Positions 43,905-55,814 of a stretch of 64,000 nucleotides of DNA are shown piece by piece. Positions within the stretch are counted from its first letter, which is position 1. The number at the start of each line of letters is the position of its first letter. This DNA is from Paguma larvata (taxonomy: Eukaryota; Chordata; Mammalia; Carnivora; Viverridae), in contig CM057835.1 of assembly GCA_030068075.1 (NCBI GenBank), forward strand, positions 40,356,715-40,420,714, given 5' to 3'. Under the pieces are notes generated by a model, which saw only the letters and a program-made list of their open reading frames with translations, was not told where the DNA came from and did not search any database. The position numbers and the translations under genes were made by a program.

Positions 43905-44288
43905 TAACAATGTGGATGGAACTAGAGTATATTACGTTAAGTGAAATAAGTCAATCAGAAGAAGACAAATATCACATGATTTCACTCATACATGGAATTT
44001 AAGAAACAAACACATAAACATAGAGGAAGGGAAAGAAAAATAAAATAAAAACAGAGAGGGAAGTAAACCATAAGAGACTCTTAAATACAGAGAACAAACT
44101 GAGGGTTGCTGGAGGGGGTTGGGGGGGATAGGCTAAATGGGTGATGGGCATTAAGGAGAGCACTTGTTGGGTTGAGCACTTGTGTTATATGTAAGTGATG
44201 AATCACTAAACTCTACTCCTGAAACCTATACTACATGCTATGTTAACTAACTTGAATTTAAATTAAAAAATAATAAAAAGAAAAAAAT
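43905..44288 (+). mobile_element. carnivore/felid LINE-1 3' end with poly(A)
   Basis: 5'-truncated copy starting in the ORF2 end ('aatgtggatggaactagagt', 'agtgaaataagtcaatcaga', 'tcacatgatttcactcatac'), through the 3' UTR ('aaccataagagactcttaaa', 'gcattaaggagagcacttg', 'gtaagtgatgaatcactaaa') to an A-rich tail at 44260-44288. It contains a G-rich run (44112-44127) typical of this UTR. Confidence 0.85.
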
Positions 44289-44564
44289 GACTACTGTATT
44301 TGATAACACTTGCATATGCCTCTCAGCATTTTTTATTCCCCACTCTCTCCTTTCAAAAACTCCTGAATTGCACTTGGAGCTCCATGTGGTTCTTTAGAAA
44401 CTGATTCTACCCCTGGTCCTATGCACAGATTTGCAATAGTAGGCTTTGCCAACCCACGCTGTCATTTTCCCGGCCACAGGAATTATTTTAGCAGGGAGCA
44501 CTCCAATTACCTCTCAGATCTCTTCCAAGATTGTGGGAAGCCTTCTCTTCATTTTCATTTTTTA

Positions 44565-44930
44565 TAACAGCTTTATTGAAATATAATTCACCTATCATAT
44601 AATTTACCCCTTTAGAATGCACAATTCAATTTTTTAATGTATTCAAGGAATTACAGAACCATCATCACTACCTAATTTCACAGGACTATTTCATCACCCC
44701 CAGAGGAACCCATTAGTGGTCCTTCCCCATTTTCTTCCAATCCCAGACCCTCACAGACCAAGGCGATTGCTATATTTGCCCATTTTTGATCCTTCATATA
44801 AATAAAAAAATATAACACGTGGTTTTTTGTGACTGGCTTCTTTCATTCAGCATAACGTTTTCAAAGTTCATTCATGTTATAGTTTGATTTTTGGTCTGAG
44901 CAGTATATGGATACTTTGTCAATTACTGCA
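44565..44930 (-). mobile_element. LINE-1 3' region (L1MB-like), antisense
   Basis: 'acagctttattgaaatataa', 'ttagaatgcacaattcaatt', 'accatcatcactacctaatt', 'tttcatataaataaaaaaat' and 'tctttcattcagcataacgt' are the antisense series of the mammalian L1 3' UTR and ORF2 end. Confidence 0.75.
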
Positions 44931-44934
44931 GAGG

Positions 44935-46434
44935 GATAGAGAATGCCTGCTGACATTAGTACGGTTGAAAGTCTCCTAGTAGTCTCCTCACTTATTGGAT
45001 TATGCTACACTGTTATAAATCTATGCCCATGTACCCAGCTCTGAAGACAAAGATTTTTCCTATGTCCTAAAACTGTATTTCCTGAGCTGTTAGTGGCTTA
45101 AAACTATACAGGGCTTACTTCTTCACCCTTCTTCTCATGCTTATTGGATATTTATGTAATTATGAATTTTCGTAGCTGTTTCTTCATGCTGTCCTTTTAA
45201 CTTTGATCATTGAGATTGGTCACAAAAACCAGCACTTTTTCCCACTCTAGCATCTGGCTGAGGGAATGATATTGATGTTGAGTGACACTTACTTGTAAAC
45301 TCTCCTGATCTTCATTAGAGGAGCCTCTTTCAGTGACTAGAGTTGGTCTTTTTATTTCTTTCTGTTTCAAAGCCTGTTACTCCTTGAGGTAGGTCTCAAG
45401 GTAGACCAAAGCTAATAGACTGAAGTATTCTTTCTAAGATCTCTTAATCCACTTAATTTTTCTGGTTCTTAGTGATGAATTTATGAGATCCTCTCCCATT
45501 ATTTCTGGTCTCCAACATTCATGTCAAGGGGAATCCTGCATTACAAATTCACAAAGACATACACAGAAATGACTGAGGAAGAGTGGGAGGGTTGTTTCAT
45601 CTTTATGTGCAACAATCTAGAACAGTTACAATGAATTCACAAATTTATCACAGTGTTAATGATTATTGTAGACTCCTTAAATTATAAAATGTTAACTTTA
45701 TGTTTTCCCAAACTCTTCCATTTCAATAAAGACTACAATGACATGTATTTGTTTCATCATTTGAAATTTCCAAAAGATACGAACGAACCTGGCAGTGTTG
45801 GGTTGTTCATTGTGTAAGTTTGTGCAATAATTCAAAGTCTTTCTAGACAGTAGCATGCAAGTACTCCTGCATATATATCACACATTTTTTCTGTTACTGC
45901 TATTGTTATTCAAAGCTGATTGTCATTGAATTCACAACTATTTTATTAACTTTGTACTACTCGCACTTACTACTTACGTGATGGTCTAAAAGGTTTAAAT
46001 TTGTAATATGAGCTCCCCCCATACTCCATGCCTCAAAAAAAAATATCTTAACAACAAGGGAGGAAGAGGTGAAAATAAGCTACTAAATAGAATGGAAAGG
46101 AAAAAAATCTCTTTAATTAGATTAGTGTAGAAAATCACTTCAGATGGAGCAATATAAATAAATGTACCTTCATCTCATGATTTATATGGTTTTGGTATGG
46201 ATTTGGTCAAGACTCATTCAACAAAACACATATAAAGTATTTACTACAGTCATGGCGTGAATGGGCAATACCAAACCAAGCAAAACAGATGGCTTATTTC
46301 CAAAATGTTACATTTAGAAGTTTGATGGTTGCCTGTTGTTCTAATTCACTTTGCCAAGACTAAGAAAAGCTGAATTTAACAACAAAATCCACTGAAAGGT
46401 TCCATCCCCTCAAAATTAAAGTTAATGTTAAAAA
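44935..46434. other. unassigned interval
   Basis: 1.5 kb with no gene, RNA or named repeat. 45250-45540 has moderate complexity without a match I can name. Confidence 0.35.
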
Positions 46435-46444
46435 TCTCACTTTA

Positions 46445-46648
46445 GGGGCGCCTGGGTGGCTCAGTCGGTTGAGCGTCCGACTTCGGCTCAGGTCATGATC
46501 TCATGGTCTGTGAGTTCGAGCCCTGCGTTGGGCTCTGTGCTGACAGCTCAGAGCCTGGAGCCTGCTTTGTATTCTGTGTCTCCCTCTCTTTCTGCCCCTC
46601 CCCCACTCATGCTCTGTCTCAAATACAAATAAATGTTTTTAAAAAAAT
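46445..46648 (+). mobile_element. carnivore tRNA-Lys SINE (felid type), near-consensus
   Basis: Head 'ggggcgcctgggtggctcag' then 'tcggttgagcgtccgacttc' are intact. TCTCACTTTA at 46435-46444 and 46649-46658 is the target duplication. One of the least diverged copies here. Confidence 0.95.
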
Positions 46649-46904
46649 TCTCACTTTAACTAAAATTTTCCTTGGATATATTTTTTTGTTCTAATTTAAT
46701 GACAGTAATAATCTCATTTAAGAGCATTTGGATTTGATATAAAAGACAATATTTGACTGAAGGACAGGCAACATCTTTATTAGAAGCAAACACCAAACAT
46801 AAAAACAAAAAGCTAAGTACTTCTCACAGTTTGGGGGTAGATACTTACAGGTAACGTATCATTCAACTGGGATCATTATCATCGAAAACCTCCAGCCAAT
46901 AATA

Positions 46905-47165
46905 CAGTATGTTTGAGACGCATTGCAGCTGTTGAATACTTGCGGAGTACTTGCTAAACAACACGAACATAGTATTTAATCTAAACCTTAAAACAACTTC
47001 AAGAGTTGCTTTCTATTCTTAACCCCATTGCACAGATTAGAAAAGTGAGGTTTAAAGGGATAGGTAATTTATCTGATTGAGGTCATACAATCAGGAAGCT
47101 ACGGTATCGTAATGCACACTCAGGTCTACGTCATCATCTGCTAACCACGCTGTTGTAACATGTAT
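46905..47165 (+). mobile_element. MIR SINE
   Basis: 'gcggagtacttgctaaacaa', 'taaaccttaaaacaacttca', 'aaccccattgcacagattag', 'aaaagtgaggtttaaaggga', 'gaggtcatacaatcaggaag' and 'cactcaggtctacgtcatca' cover almost the full MIR core and tail. Confidence 0.7.
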
Positions 47166-47539
47166 TATATTTGGGCAGGAAATGTTTCCAATTCATATTT
47201 CGTTTCTTTCTACTTCTTCCAGTGCTTTCTTTGATATGGGTTTCTTTCGTATACTAGCTTTCCACAGAAATAACCATGGCATCTACTCAGATGAAGGTCA
47301 AATTTTTGTAAAGGTGTTTTATCTTCATATAGAATATATGAATCATATAGAATAGTGTTGTTACTTTGAAGAAAAGAAAATGTCAGATAATATTGTAGAA
47401 ATATATAACATTGGGAAATACATAGTGTAATAATTCATTGTTTGACATCATTTTATCACAGAACCATAGAACAGTGGAAAATAGTGAATGTGTACAAATA
47501 GTTTTGCTTTTTCCTACTCATTTCTATGTGGGAAAGGCT

Positions 47540-47635
47540 GGGATCCAAAGATTTAAAACTTGTTTGAAGTCAAGATGCAAATAACCCATAACAGAACCAG
47601 GTCTGAATTCTTTTGATTCCAATTTCAAAGATTTT
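47540..47635 (+). mobile_element. MIR 3' fragment (tentative)
   Basis: 'aacttgtttgaagtcaagat' and 'accaggtctgaattcttttg' resemble the end of MIR. Confidence 0.35.
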
Positions 47636-47639
47636 TTAA

Positions 47640-49555
47640 AAATTAATTTAATTTAATTAGACATTTAAAAATATTTTCCCCTTTGAGCATGTCCTACGTA
47701 CAGAGAAAATGCGAAAATATTTTCTTAATGAGGTAAATAATTGAGACCTAAAAGTTCTATTTAACATCGTCATTTAGATCATTTTTATGACATCACCCAG
47801 CAAACTTGTTTCATAAAGTCTAGGGGTGAAATTATAAGCTAAATGTAACCACCTTAATGGAGACTTTTTGAATGATGCTTTAAAAATACACACTATTTGA
47901 ATGTCTCAGCATAATTGGCCTGTTAGAATTTAGCAATAAATCTTTACCTCTTTTCTAAACTCGTAACATGGATTAGAATGATTGTCTTTGTTCCTGCTGT
48001 TTTAGAAAAATGTTTTAGTTCTTGTTTTGGGTAAGTACTTCAGTTCTAAAAGAACAATTTACGTTTCTAACTCTAACGTTTAAAAATGATGAGACAAATG
48101 GCAGATATTAAGAAAAGAAATTCAGTTTTGACAGCCTTTCTTTAATTAAAGTCCATTAAATAAATCTATTTATAAGAATGTTTAATCAACTGAGTTTCTC
48201 CAGACTTAAAAGCCATGTGTTTAGGAGATATCCAGTTAGAACAAAAGAGAAAATTCTGCATGCCCTTTTGGTTGGACCTATATCAATATTTTAAAAGCTT
48301 TTTGCTGCTTTGAAACACAGGATTGGTTTCCTGACAATGATTTATGTACTAATATCCCCAGCATATTGCCTCTTTTTCATAATCATAAAACTGTTCAAGT
48401 TTGGATATCAGAGGTAAACATGACAATATAAAACACGCTGACCCTAAAAGAGGTGTTTCTCTCACATCCGAACATACCATAGATAACAGTAAATAGTAGA
48501 GGTAAAAAAAAAAAAAATGGAAAGACAAAACCTTTCAGCCCATTAAAGGCTTTTTTGCGGGGGGAGGAAATAAGAGCATTTTAAATTTACATTTTTGGAC
48601 TAAAGGGATTAAATGCAGGGACACTTTAGAAATATTAATAATTGGGTGTCTCACACAAGCCAAGTAATATGCCATCATTCTAAACACAAGTTAGAGAGTT
48701 TTTGTCCAAGAGGCTGAGGCCAAGGCAAGATGGCAGGACCCATGGAGATAGAGTCATTGGTTTCCTACATTATAACTAAGAAATTAGTTCTGTGGGAGAA
48801 ATTGCAAGCTTCGAATATAATGGGACTCACCTTTTGTGAAAGACCATTTGGTGACCATCTGTTATTGTTCAAGAATGGTCCGTGGTATTCTCATTAACCT
48901 CCACTCTGACACTACATGATTTATCAATATCTTCCTTTCGACTACATCCAATATTCTGCTCAAGATGAATTTTGGTAAGAACACTCTTATCCATCCAACT
49001 ATACTCCAGGGTCTGTGTTCATTTCCTTCTGGCCTTCGTATAATTTGGCAAATGAGGTGACACTCTTATTATCACTGAATTTTATCACTTTTACTTCCCC
49101 TTGACTCCAGTGGAAGGTGTGAAAAGGTACATTAGGGGAGCCATGTTCAAAAATATCTGAAAAGCAAAGCCTTAGAGAATGATACTACGAAGGCCTAATG
49201 ATACTAAAAAGACTAATAAATAGTCTTTTTCAAGGCATAAGGAGCCATTACCTTATATTTGCTTTGAACTATATAGTTTTAATACAGCTTCTGGTTTAAT
49301 TACCTTAATATCAGTGATTTCAATATTAACATTTGACATCAACCTTATTTAATCATCTGGAGTGATTTCATAAAAATCTCCAATCATGTCAAACAGAGAG
49401 AAAAATAGTTTTAAAAGTATTTATTATTCCACAATGGGAAAATCCATAAAGCTATTCATAGGAACTTCCAATTCAGTGTAATTTTCTTTCCCTCAAACTC
49501 TCACTAAAACCAAAACAAACCAAATTTATATCCATTTTATATTACTAATCTTGTT
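47640..49555. other. unassigned AT-rich interval
   Basis: No supported feature apart from a 13-A run at 48508-48520. 48700-49080 is more complex, but no family is recognised. Confidence 0.35.
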
Positions 49556-49559
49556 AACA

Positions 49560-50440
49560 TTGTCCTCTCATGACCCAATCCAGAAACAGAAGAACTTGAT
49601 CCTAAATTTCTCCTCTTCGTTACCTTCCAGTAACTTCCAGTAGCTTGGCACTTTCTCAGTCTTAAAAATCTCTCTTCTTGGTCCCCTCCTCTTCATTCTT
49701 ACTGTCCCTCTGCTAATTCTCTTCCTTTATTCTTCTCAGTTGGATAATTGTATTCCTCTCCTTAATTATCTTTTTTTCTCGGCACACCTGGCTGGGTCAG
49801 TTGGTTAAGTATCCACTTCCGCTCAGGGCATGATCTCTTGGTTTATGGGTTCGAGGCCTTCGTCAGGCTCTGTGCTGACAGCTCAGAGCCTGGAGTCTGC
49901 TTCAGATGCTGTGTCTCCCTCTTTCTCTGTCCCACCCCTGCTCTTTCTTTCTAAAAAAATAGATTTAAAAAAATTTTAAAAATTTAAATGATCTTTCTCT
50001 GTCTATGCATATCTTTCTCTAGTCCATCCTCAATATCATCTCCAGGATGAGTTCTCCAACACATAAATCTGACTGGTCAACTAAAAATGGAAATATAATT
50101 CTGAAAACCTTAATTAGAGAATAATCTAATGTTCTGCAAAATATATCAAATTTTCTTAGTGTGAACCTTCCTTAAACATTTTATCTCAACTGATTCAACA
50201 CTCCATTTTCCCCTCCTGAATTACTTAGTGTTCCCAGACTTTGTCAGACTCGTGCCTTCATACCCGATATTCCTTTCATCTGTCATGTCTGTTGCTGATT
50301 GTCATCCAAGTGCCTCTTCACCCTGTCAGTCTTAGCTCAAGACTCCTCTGCTCCTTAAATACATCTTGGATTCTCTCAGATAACAATCAGCAATCTGCCT
50401 TAAATTCTTCCTGCATCTGGCGTATAACTTTAATATAGTG
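49560..50440 (+). mobile_element. LINE-2-like remnant, split by a SINE (tentative)
   Basis: Pyrimidine-rich L2-class sequence on both sides of the SINE: 'cattcttactgtccctctgc' to the left, 'catcaaatctgactggtc'-type sequence near 50060, and 'ccaagtgcctcttcaccctg', 'agctcaagactcctctgctc' to the right. A 65-codon frame at 50241-50438 is incidental. Confidence 0.4.
49781..49986 (+). mobile_element. carnivore tRNA-Lys SINE (felid type)
   Basis: Head 'ggcacacctggctgggtcag', with 'gctgacagctcagagcctgg' and an A-rich tail. An ATCTTT-type direct repeat at both ends (49768 region and 49990 region) may be a partly decayed target duplication. Confidence 0.88.
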
Positions 50441-50444
50441 ATGA

Positions 50445-51420
50445 TACAGTGCATAATAATTTTCGGTCGGTGTGCCTATCCATTCTATCTCTATTCTATA
50501 AAGTCCTAGAAGGTAGAGGCCAATCCTTCCCCCCCATATTTGTGTCCCGAATACCTAACAGAGTTTGAATGGAGTAGACACAGCACAAATTTCTACAAAT
50601 AAAACAAACTTGTATGGTACGAGTAAACAAATACACCAGATAATCTCTTGTATGGCTGCAAGAATAGAAAAAAGACATTATAGGTTTTCCAAATTATGAT
50701 TACAGTAAATAATTCCTCATTCATAACCGCATTATGATTCCTAGCTCTCAAAATGATTTTGTTTTTGTAAGAGACAAACTACAACAGAATGCTGAGATCT
50801 TTGCCAATGGTGATAAATGGTAATAAGGAATTGTTTCCCACTGGTTGCGAGACCATCAGGTGGAAAATATTATCTATTAAAATGTAGAAATCTTAAATTA
50901 AAATATTTATACTTGTTCTGTGACATCCAAGTTGTAGTAGAACTGTACATTTTATCTATCAAAGGCATTAAATGAAAGATAAGATACTCATCTCTTTTTT
51001 TCCTCTGCAAGGAATAGGACAAGATACGTATCAATTTCAAAAACATAGACTTTGATTATAGCAGGTGGATAGTGAATTTACTGATTAGATAACATAGGGT
51101 TAGGTGGTTGATAAGGATGTAAAGGTGAGCATCACTTTATGCATCCTTATATTAGTTTTGTCTATAAATATAAAAATTGAATTTCTTTTATTTGAAATGG
51201 AAAATTTCACCAGTATTTTAATACAAAGTGACAGTGTCAACTAACTTTGACTTGAAAATTCCTCACTTGACAAATTGCTTCTTTCGCTAATTGTTATATT
51301 CAAGTCATCCTCTAGATAGACTAAATCTATGCATATATAGGAGAAATATCATTAAAATAATTTAGTCGTAGGTCTTTCCTGATCCAGAGAATGTTTTGAA
51401 AAAATTCTTATGTAACACCC
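50445..51420. other. unassigned sequence
   Basis: No recognisable feature. Confidence 0.35.
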
Positions 51421-51439
51421 AGTGCAAAAAACAAAGTTA

Positions 51440-51663
51440 TGGGGCACCTGCTTGGCTCAGTCGGTTAAGCGTCCGACTTCAGCTCGGGTCATGATCTCAC
51501 AGCTCGTGAGTTCGAGCCCCGCGTTGGGCTCTGTGCTGACAGCTCAGAGCCTGGAGCCTGTTTCGGATTCTGTGTCCCTCTCTCACACTGCCCCTCCTTG
51601 GCTCGTGCTCTGTCTCTCTCACTTTCTCAAGAATAAATAAACATTTAAAAAATAAAAAAAAAA
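51440..51663 (+). mobile_element. carnivore tRNA-Lys SINE (felid type) with long target duplication
   Basis: CAAAAAACAAAGTTA at 51425-51439 recurs after the tail at 51664-51679 (one extra A). Body 'gctgacagctcagagcctgg' and tail 'aataaataaacatttaaaaa' are near consensus. Confidence 0.95.
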
Positions 51664-51679
51664 CAAAAAAACAAAGTTA

Positions 51680-53480
51680 AGTTAGTTTTAAAAAGCTAAA
51701 GACATCACGTATCTTTAACATGCACACGTGCATAAATCATACCTTTAAGTATATACACATGAATGTAATCGCAGTCAAGATTAAATTAAGAGGATGAGAG
51801 CTTGAGAAGAAGAATGAAAAAGATTAAATTGGATACTAAATGTTTACAAAAACTTTCAGAGTTCAAGCACAAATGCTGGCTTAGGGATAGTCATATGTGA
51901 AAATGATTCTCCCAAACCAGTTGCGTTTGGTCTATGGGTTTAGAGATCTCCCTTTCTCGTCTGGGCACTGACATCTTCATGCATGTTAACTCTTATGCTT
52001 CTTCCCAGTGTTTCAAGTAGACAAATTAGAAGGAAACATATACTGTATTTCCCATCCAATAGTCATTTGGAGTGACGTGAAGTATGTTAGAGGGACCAGA
52101 ATACCTAGATAACAGATGTATTTCCCAGGAAAGTGGGAGGGAATCGGTGGATGGCTTATTATATTCCCACCGTAGACAGAAGTAAGACTCTCTGATCCCT
52201 TACTTCTTCTCCTAGCTTGGAGGAGGAAAAGGGAGAAAGAGGAGGAGAAAAAAGGGAGGTGTCAACAGCCCCTTACCCCTTTCTGCTTTCAGTGGACCAA
52301 GGAGAGGAAGGAAGCAGAGTTGTGAATTTTAGTAAAGTTTGGAGTTTGATTATTACTCTACCTGAACACAAAGGTTACTGGCATGGAGGATTTGCAACCA
52401 TTGGAATCGTTAATGTGACAGGAGGCTTTTATAAAGCAGATAATGACTGGAAAAGTTATGGGCTCTGCTGGAGGGTTCATCCAGAAAAGAAGAAAATTAA
52501 ACCTCACCGAAAGGGTGTGGCGAAACAGCAGAAGAAAAACCAATAAATTTCATTATTGCATCTGTGATTCCGACTTGTGTAGTGTTCCAGGTGCAACTAT
52601 GGCTGGCAGCAGCCTTAGATATGGCTGCAGTGAGGAAGAAGGGAATTTCATTCTTACCCTACTTCATACAATTCCCTGCATGTGGTGCAAACTAGAAGTT
52701 GTGGAAATAATTCCAAGGGTTTGTTTTATTTATTTATTTTTCCCCAAGCATTGGTTTCAAATGTGGATAAACAATTTACTGTTGTACAGAGGATATGCTA
52801 ATGTGGTCCTTGTATTCTTCCAAATCTTTAGTGAGGTAAATTGTAAGATTGGCACAGTTTTGAAATCTGTGTTTCAGCTTATATTTACGATGCATTTTAA
52901 AATGCAACATTTAGTCTCTAAGATGTTTATATTTGTGGAATATAGGAGATTTGGGGGTAATTTCCATGAAAATTTTATTATATTCATCTATAATTTATAG
53001 GACTGTTATGAAGCCCAAATAAGATAATAATGCACAGTACAAGCCCTTGAAAACTTAAAAAAAGTTAGATATTATAAATATTATTATATTAGTACTAACA
53101 ATTGCTTTATATTTATGACAAAAATACTTTATCTTTAATTTTAGTGTCTTTTAGCATTAAGAATATTAGGATACAAAGTTATAAAAGCATCAATTTATTA
53201 GACTGTATTATTTCTGTTTTGAGTTTTAAAAGCCATTTGATAATGGCTTTTATATTTGAATAAATATAGAAATCAAAATCTAACCATAACACAAGAGGTC
53301 AATATTTTTACCACACTGCTTGGCATCTTTTGTTTAAATATTTCACAATTTAAAAGTCTATTGAAAAAGTGCTAATACATGTGGTTTCAGCATATGACAA
53401 AATAATGGCACACATAGAAAGATGCCGAAGGTACATTATAGGAATAATGGTTCGAAAAAGTCAATCTTTATGATTATCTC
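51680..53480. other. unassigned interval with two overlapping open frames
   Basis: Frames of 109 codons (52217-52546) and 185 codons (52443-53000) overlap in different phases on the plus strand. The first is acidic/glycine-rich, then ends in a lysine-rich tail. The second ends in long aromatic, phenylalanine/isoleucine-rich stretches typical of translated AT-rich DNA. Neither matches a family I recognise, and no splice signals or poly(A) tail support a gene or retrocopy. Confidence 0.3.
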
Positions 53481-53489
53481 TTCCCTTTC

Positions 53490-53950
53490 CCACAATTGGT
53501 CAGTTTTGTATGAGAGAACACGGACTTATAAATAATTTATACACAGAATCATTCTTAACCTACCATTCTGTGATTTGCCCTTCATTTTACGCTTACTGGT
53601 CATTTGTTACAATCAGCTTTTTATGCCATTTCATGTCAATTTACCACATTTTCCTTAATCCTTGCATAATACTCCATTGTACAGCTTTATAGTAATTTAT
53701 TATATCTGTCTCCTACTTCTTGATGTTAACATTGTCAACTGAATTTTCAGATACATTTATCTTTGAGAAAGCTGTTGGATATTTCCTAAGAGTGGGCTTG
53801 TGGATGTGTTGATTTGCAACATGAATTTTTGTATCTATACTTCCAAATTGCTTTCCAAAAATAGACATTTCCATATACAGAAATGACAATACCTATTCTG
53901 TCATAGCTTCACTAACATAAGATCTTATAAAATATTTTGTCTGATATCAT
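53490..53950 (-). mobile_element. old LINE-1 (L1ME-like) remnant, antisense
   Basis: 'ttgcataatactccattgta', 'ctgttggatatttcctaaga', 'gtgggcttgtggatgtgttg' and 'tacttccaaattgctttcca' are antisense L1 ORF2 3' motifs. Confidence 0.55.
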
Positions 53951-54000
53951 TTTGGCAGTTTAGAAATGGGGCATTTTTGTGTTTTATAGTATATTTCTTT

Positions 54001-54031
<31 letters not shown>

Positions 54032-54032
54032 G
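54001..54032. repeat. (GT)n microsatellite
   Basis: About 15 GT units with one GAGT interruption. Confidence 0.92.
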
Positions 54033-54114
54033 ATGATTTGAACATTTCTAAATTTATTCCCATCTTGTTTTCATTTGTTGTGAAATCGTTATTCATGTAA
54101 TTTTCTTTTTCTTT

Positions 54115-54312
54115 TTAATTTTTTTTAATGTTTATTTCTTTTTGAGAGACAGAGAGAGGCTGAAGGAGGAGCAGAGTGAGGGAGACACAGGATCCGAAGC
54201 AGGCACTGCATGGGCAGCAGAAAGCGCGATGCGGGGCTCGAACTCGCGAGCCGCGATATCATGACCTGAGCCGAAGCCGGGCGCTCAACCGACTGCGCCA
54301 TCCAGGTGCCCC
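54115..54312 (-). mobile_element. carnivore tRNA-Lys SINE (felid type) with perfect target duplication
   Basis: AATTTTCTTTTTCTTT at 54099-54114 and 54313-54328. CpGs are still present in the head complement ('gaactcgcgagccgcgatat', 'gggcgctcaaccgactgcgc'), which indicates low age because methylated CpGs decay quickly. Confidence 0.95.
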
Positions 54313-54439
54313 AATTTTCTTTTTCTTTAAATGACATTTAAAAGTATTATCGATTAGTAAGAGTAGTTTAATATTAGATTTGCCTTATGACTCTGGCTCT
54401 CCTTTTGTATAGGCAAGAGTTGTCAACATTGTTTACATA

Positions 54440-54535
54440 TAATTTTTAATTAATTTTTAAAATTAACATTAGTTTCTCATTAATTAATTTTTAATTAATT
54501 TTTAAAAATTAACATTAATTTTTAATAATGTTTTA
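54440..54535 (+). repeat. two-copy tandem AT-rich duplication, period about 45 bp
   Basis: Unit 'taatttttaattaattttta' followed by 'aattaacatta' occurs at about 54440-54470 and again at 54485-54520, with a diverging end. Confidence 0.8.
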
Positions 54536-54670
54536 CTGAAATATGTCATATTTAAAGTATTTCCTTACATGAAATGATTATAAAAAATTAGAAATAAACA
54601 TGTGAGTTCAGGAGAACAGAGAGGATGGTGCAAGGTAATTAAAACAGAGAGCTAAAAAGTAAAATGACAG

Positions 54671-54904
54671 AGGGGCACATGGGTGGCTCAGTCGGTTAAG
54701 TGCTGACCTCAGCTCAGGTCATCATCTTGTGGTTCTTGAGTTCAAGCCCTCCATCGGGCTGGTATCTCAGAGCCTGGAGCCTGCTTCGGATTCTGTGTCT
54801 CCCTCTCTTTCTCTGCCCATCCCCCACTCACACTCGGTCTCTCTCTCTCTGTCTCTCGCAAAAATAAAATAAACATTAAAATAAATGTAAAAAAATAAAA
54901 TGAT
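54671..54904 (+). mobile_element. carnivore tRNA-Lys SINE (felid type)
   Basis: Head 'aggggcacatgggtggctca'. The middle has a 9-nt deletion (cgggctggtatctcagagcc). AAAATGACAG (54661-54670) and AAAATGATAG (54905-54914) are the probable target duplication with one mismatch. Long A/T-rich tail. Confidence 0.92.
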
Positions 54905-54993
54905 AAAATGATAGGTCAAGAGATTAGGATACAAAGCCCAAGAATAGATTATGTTTATCATAATTTCAGATAAATATGTCATTTGAAGTCAAT

Positions 54994-55814
54994 AGGGATA
55001 TTATGGACAATTTTTATTTTATTTTATTTCAGTTTGTGCTATTTTATTTTTTATTTTTTATGAATATAATTTATTGTCAAATTGGCTTACATACAACACC
55101 CAGGACTCATCCCAACAAGTGCCCTCCTCAATGCCCATCACCCACTCTCCCACTCCCCCCTCCTCCATTCCACCTCAGTTTGTTCTCTATATTTAAGAGC
55201 GTCTTATGGTTTGCCTCCCTCCCTATCTGTTTGCCACTATTTTTCTCCCCTTCCCTTCCCCATGATCTTCTGTTAAGTTTCTCAAGATCCACACATGAGT
55301 GAAAACATATGATACCTGTCCTTCTCTGACTGACTTATTTCACTCAGCATAATACCTTTCAGTTCTATCCATGTTACTGCAAATGGCAGGATTTTATTCT
55401 TTCTCCTTGCCAAGTAGTATTCCATTGTACATATAAACCACATCTTCTTTATCCATTCATCAGTTGATGGACATTTAGCCTCTTTCCATAATTTGGCTGT
55501 TGTTGAAAGCTCTGCTATACACATTGGGGTACATGTGCCCCTATGACTCAGCACTCCTGTATCCTTTGGATAAGTCCCCGGTAGTTCTATTGCTGGGTCA
55601 TAGGGTAGTTCTATTTTTAATTTTTTGAGGAACCTCTACACTATTTTCCAGACCAGCTGCACCAGTTTACATTCCCGCCAACAGTGCAAGAGGGTGCCTG
55701 TTTCTCCACATCCTCGCCAGCATCTGTAGTTTCCTGATTTGTTCAACTTAGCCACTCTGACCGGTGTGAGGGGGTATCTCAGTGTGGCTTTAATTTGTAT
55801 TTCCCTGATGATGA
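54994..55814 (-). mobile_element. LINE-1 3' end (felid/carnivore), 5'-truncated, joined to the NSDHL copy
   Basis: On the plus strand the antisense L1 series is plain: 'aatttattgtcaaattggct', 'cctcaatgcccatcacccac', 'gtttctcaagatccacacat', 'cattcatcagttgatggaca', 'cattggggtacatgtgcccc', 'ttctattgctgggtcatagg', 'cagctgcaccagtttacatt' and 'ttaatttgtatttccctgat'. The A-rich tail is the T-rich stretch at 55011-55060. L1 similarity stops at about 55814, where NSDHL-derived sequence begins on the same strand with no poly(A) between. Frames are closed by stops. Confidence 0.88.
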
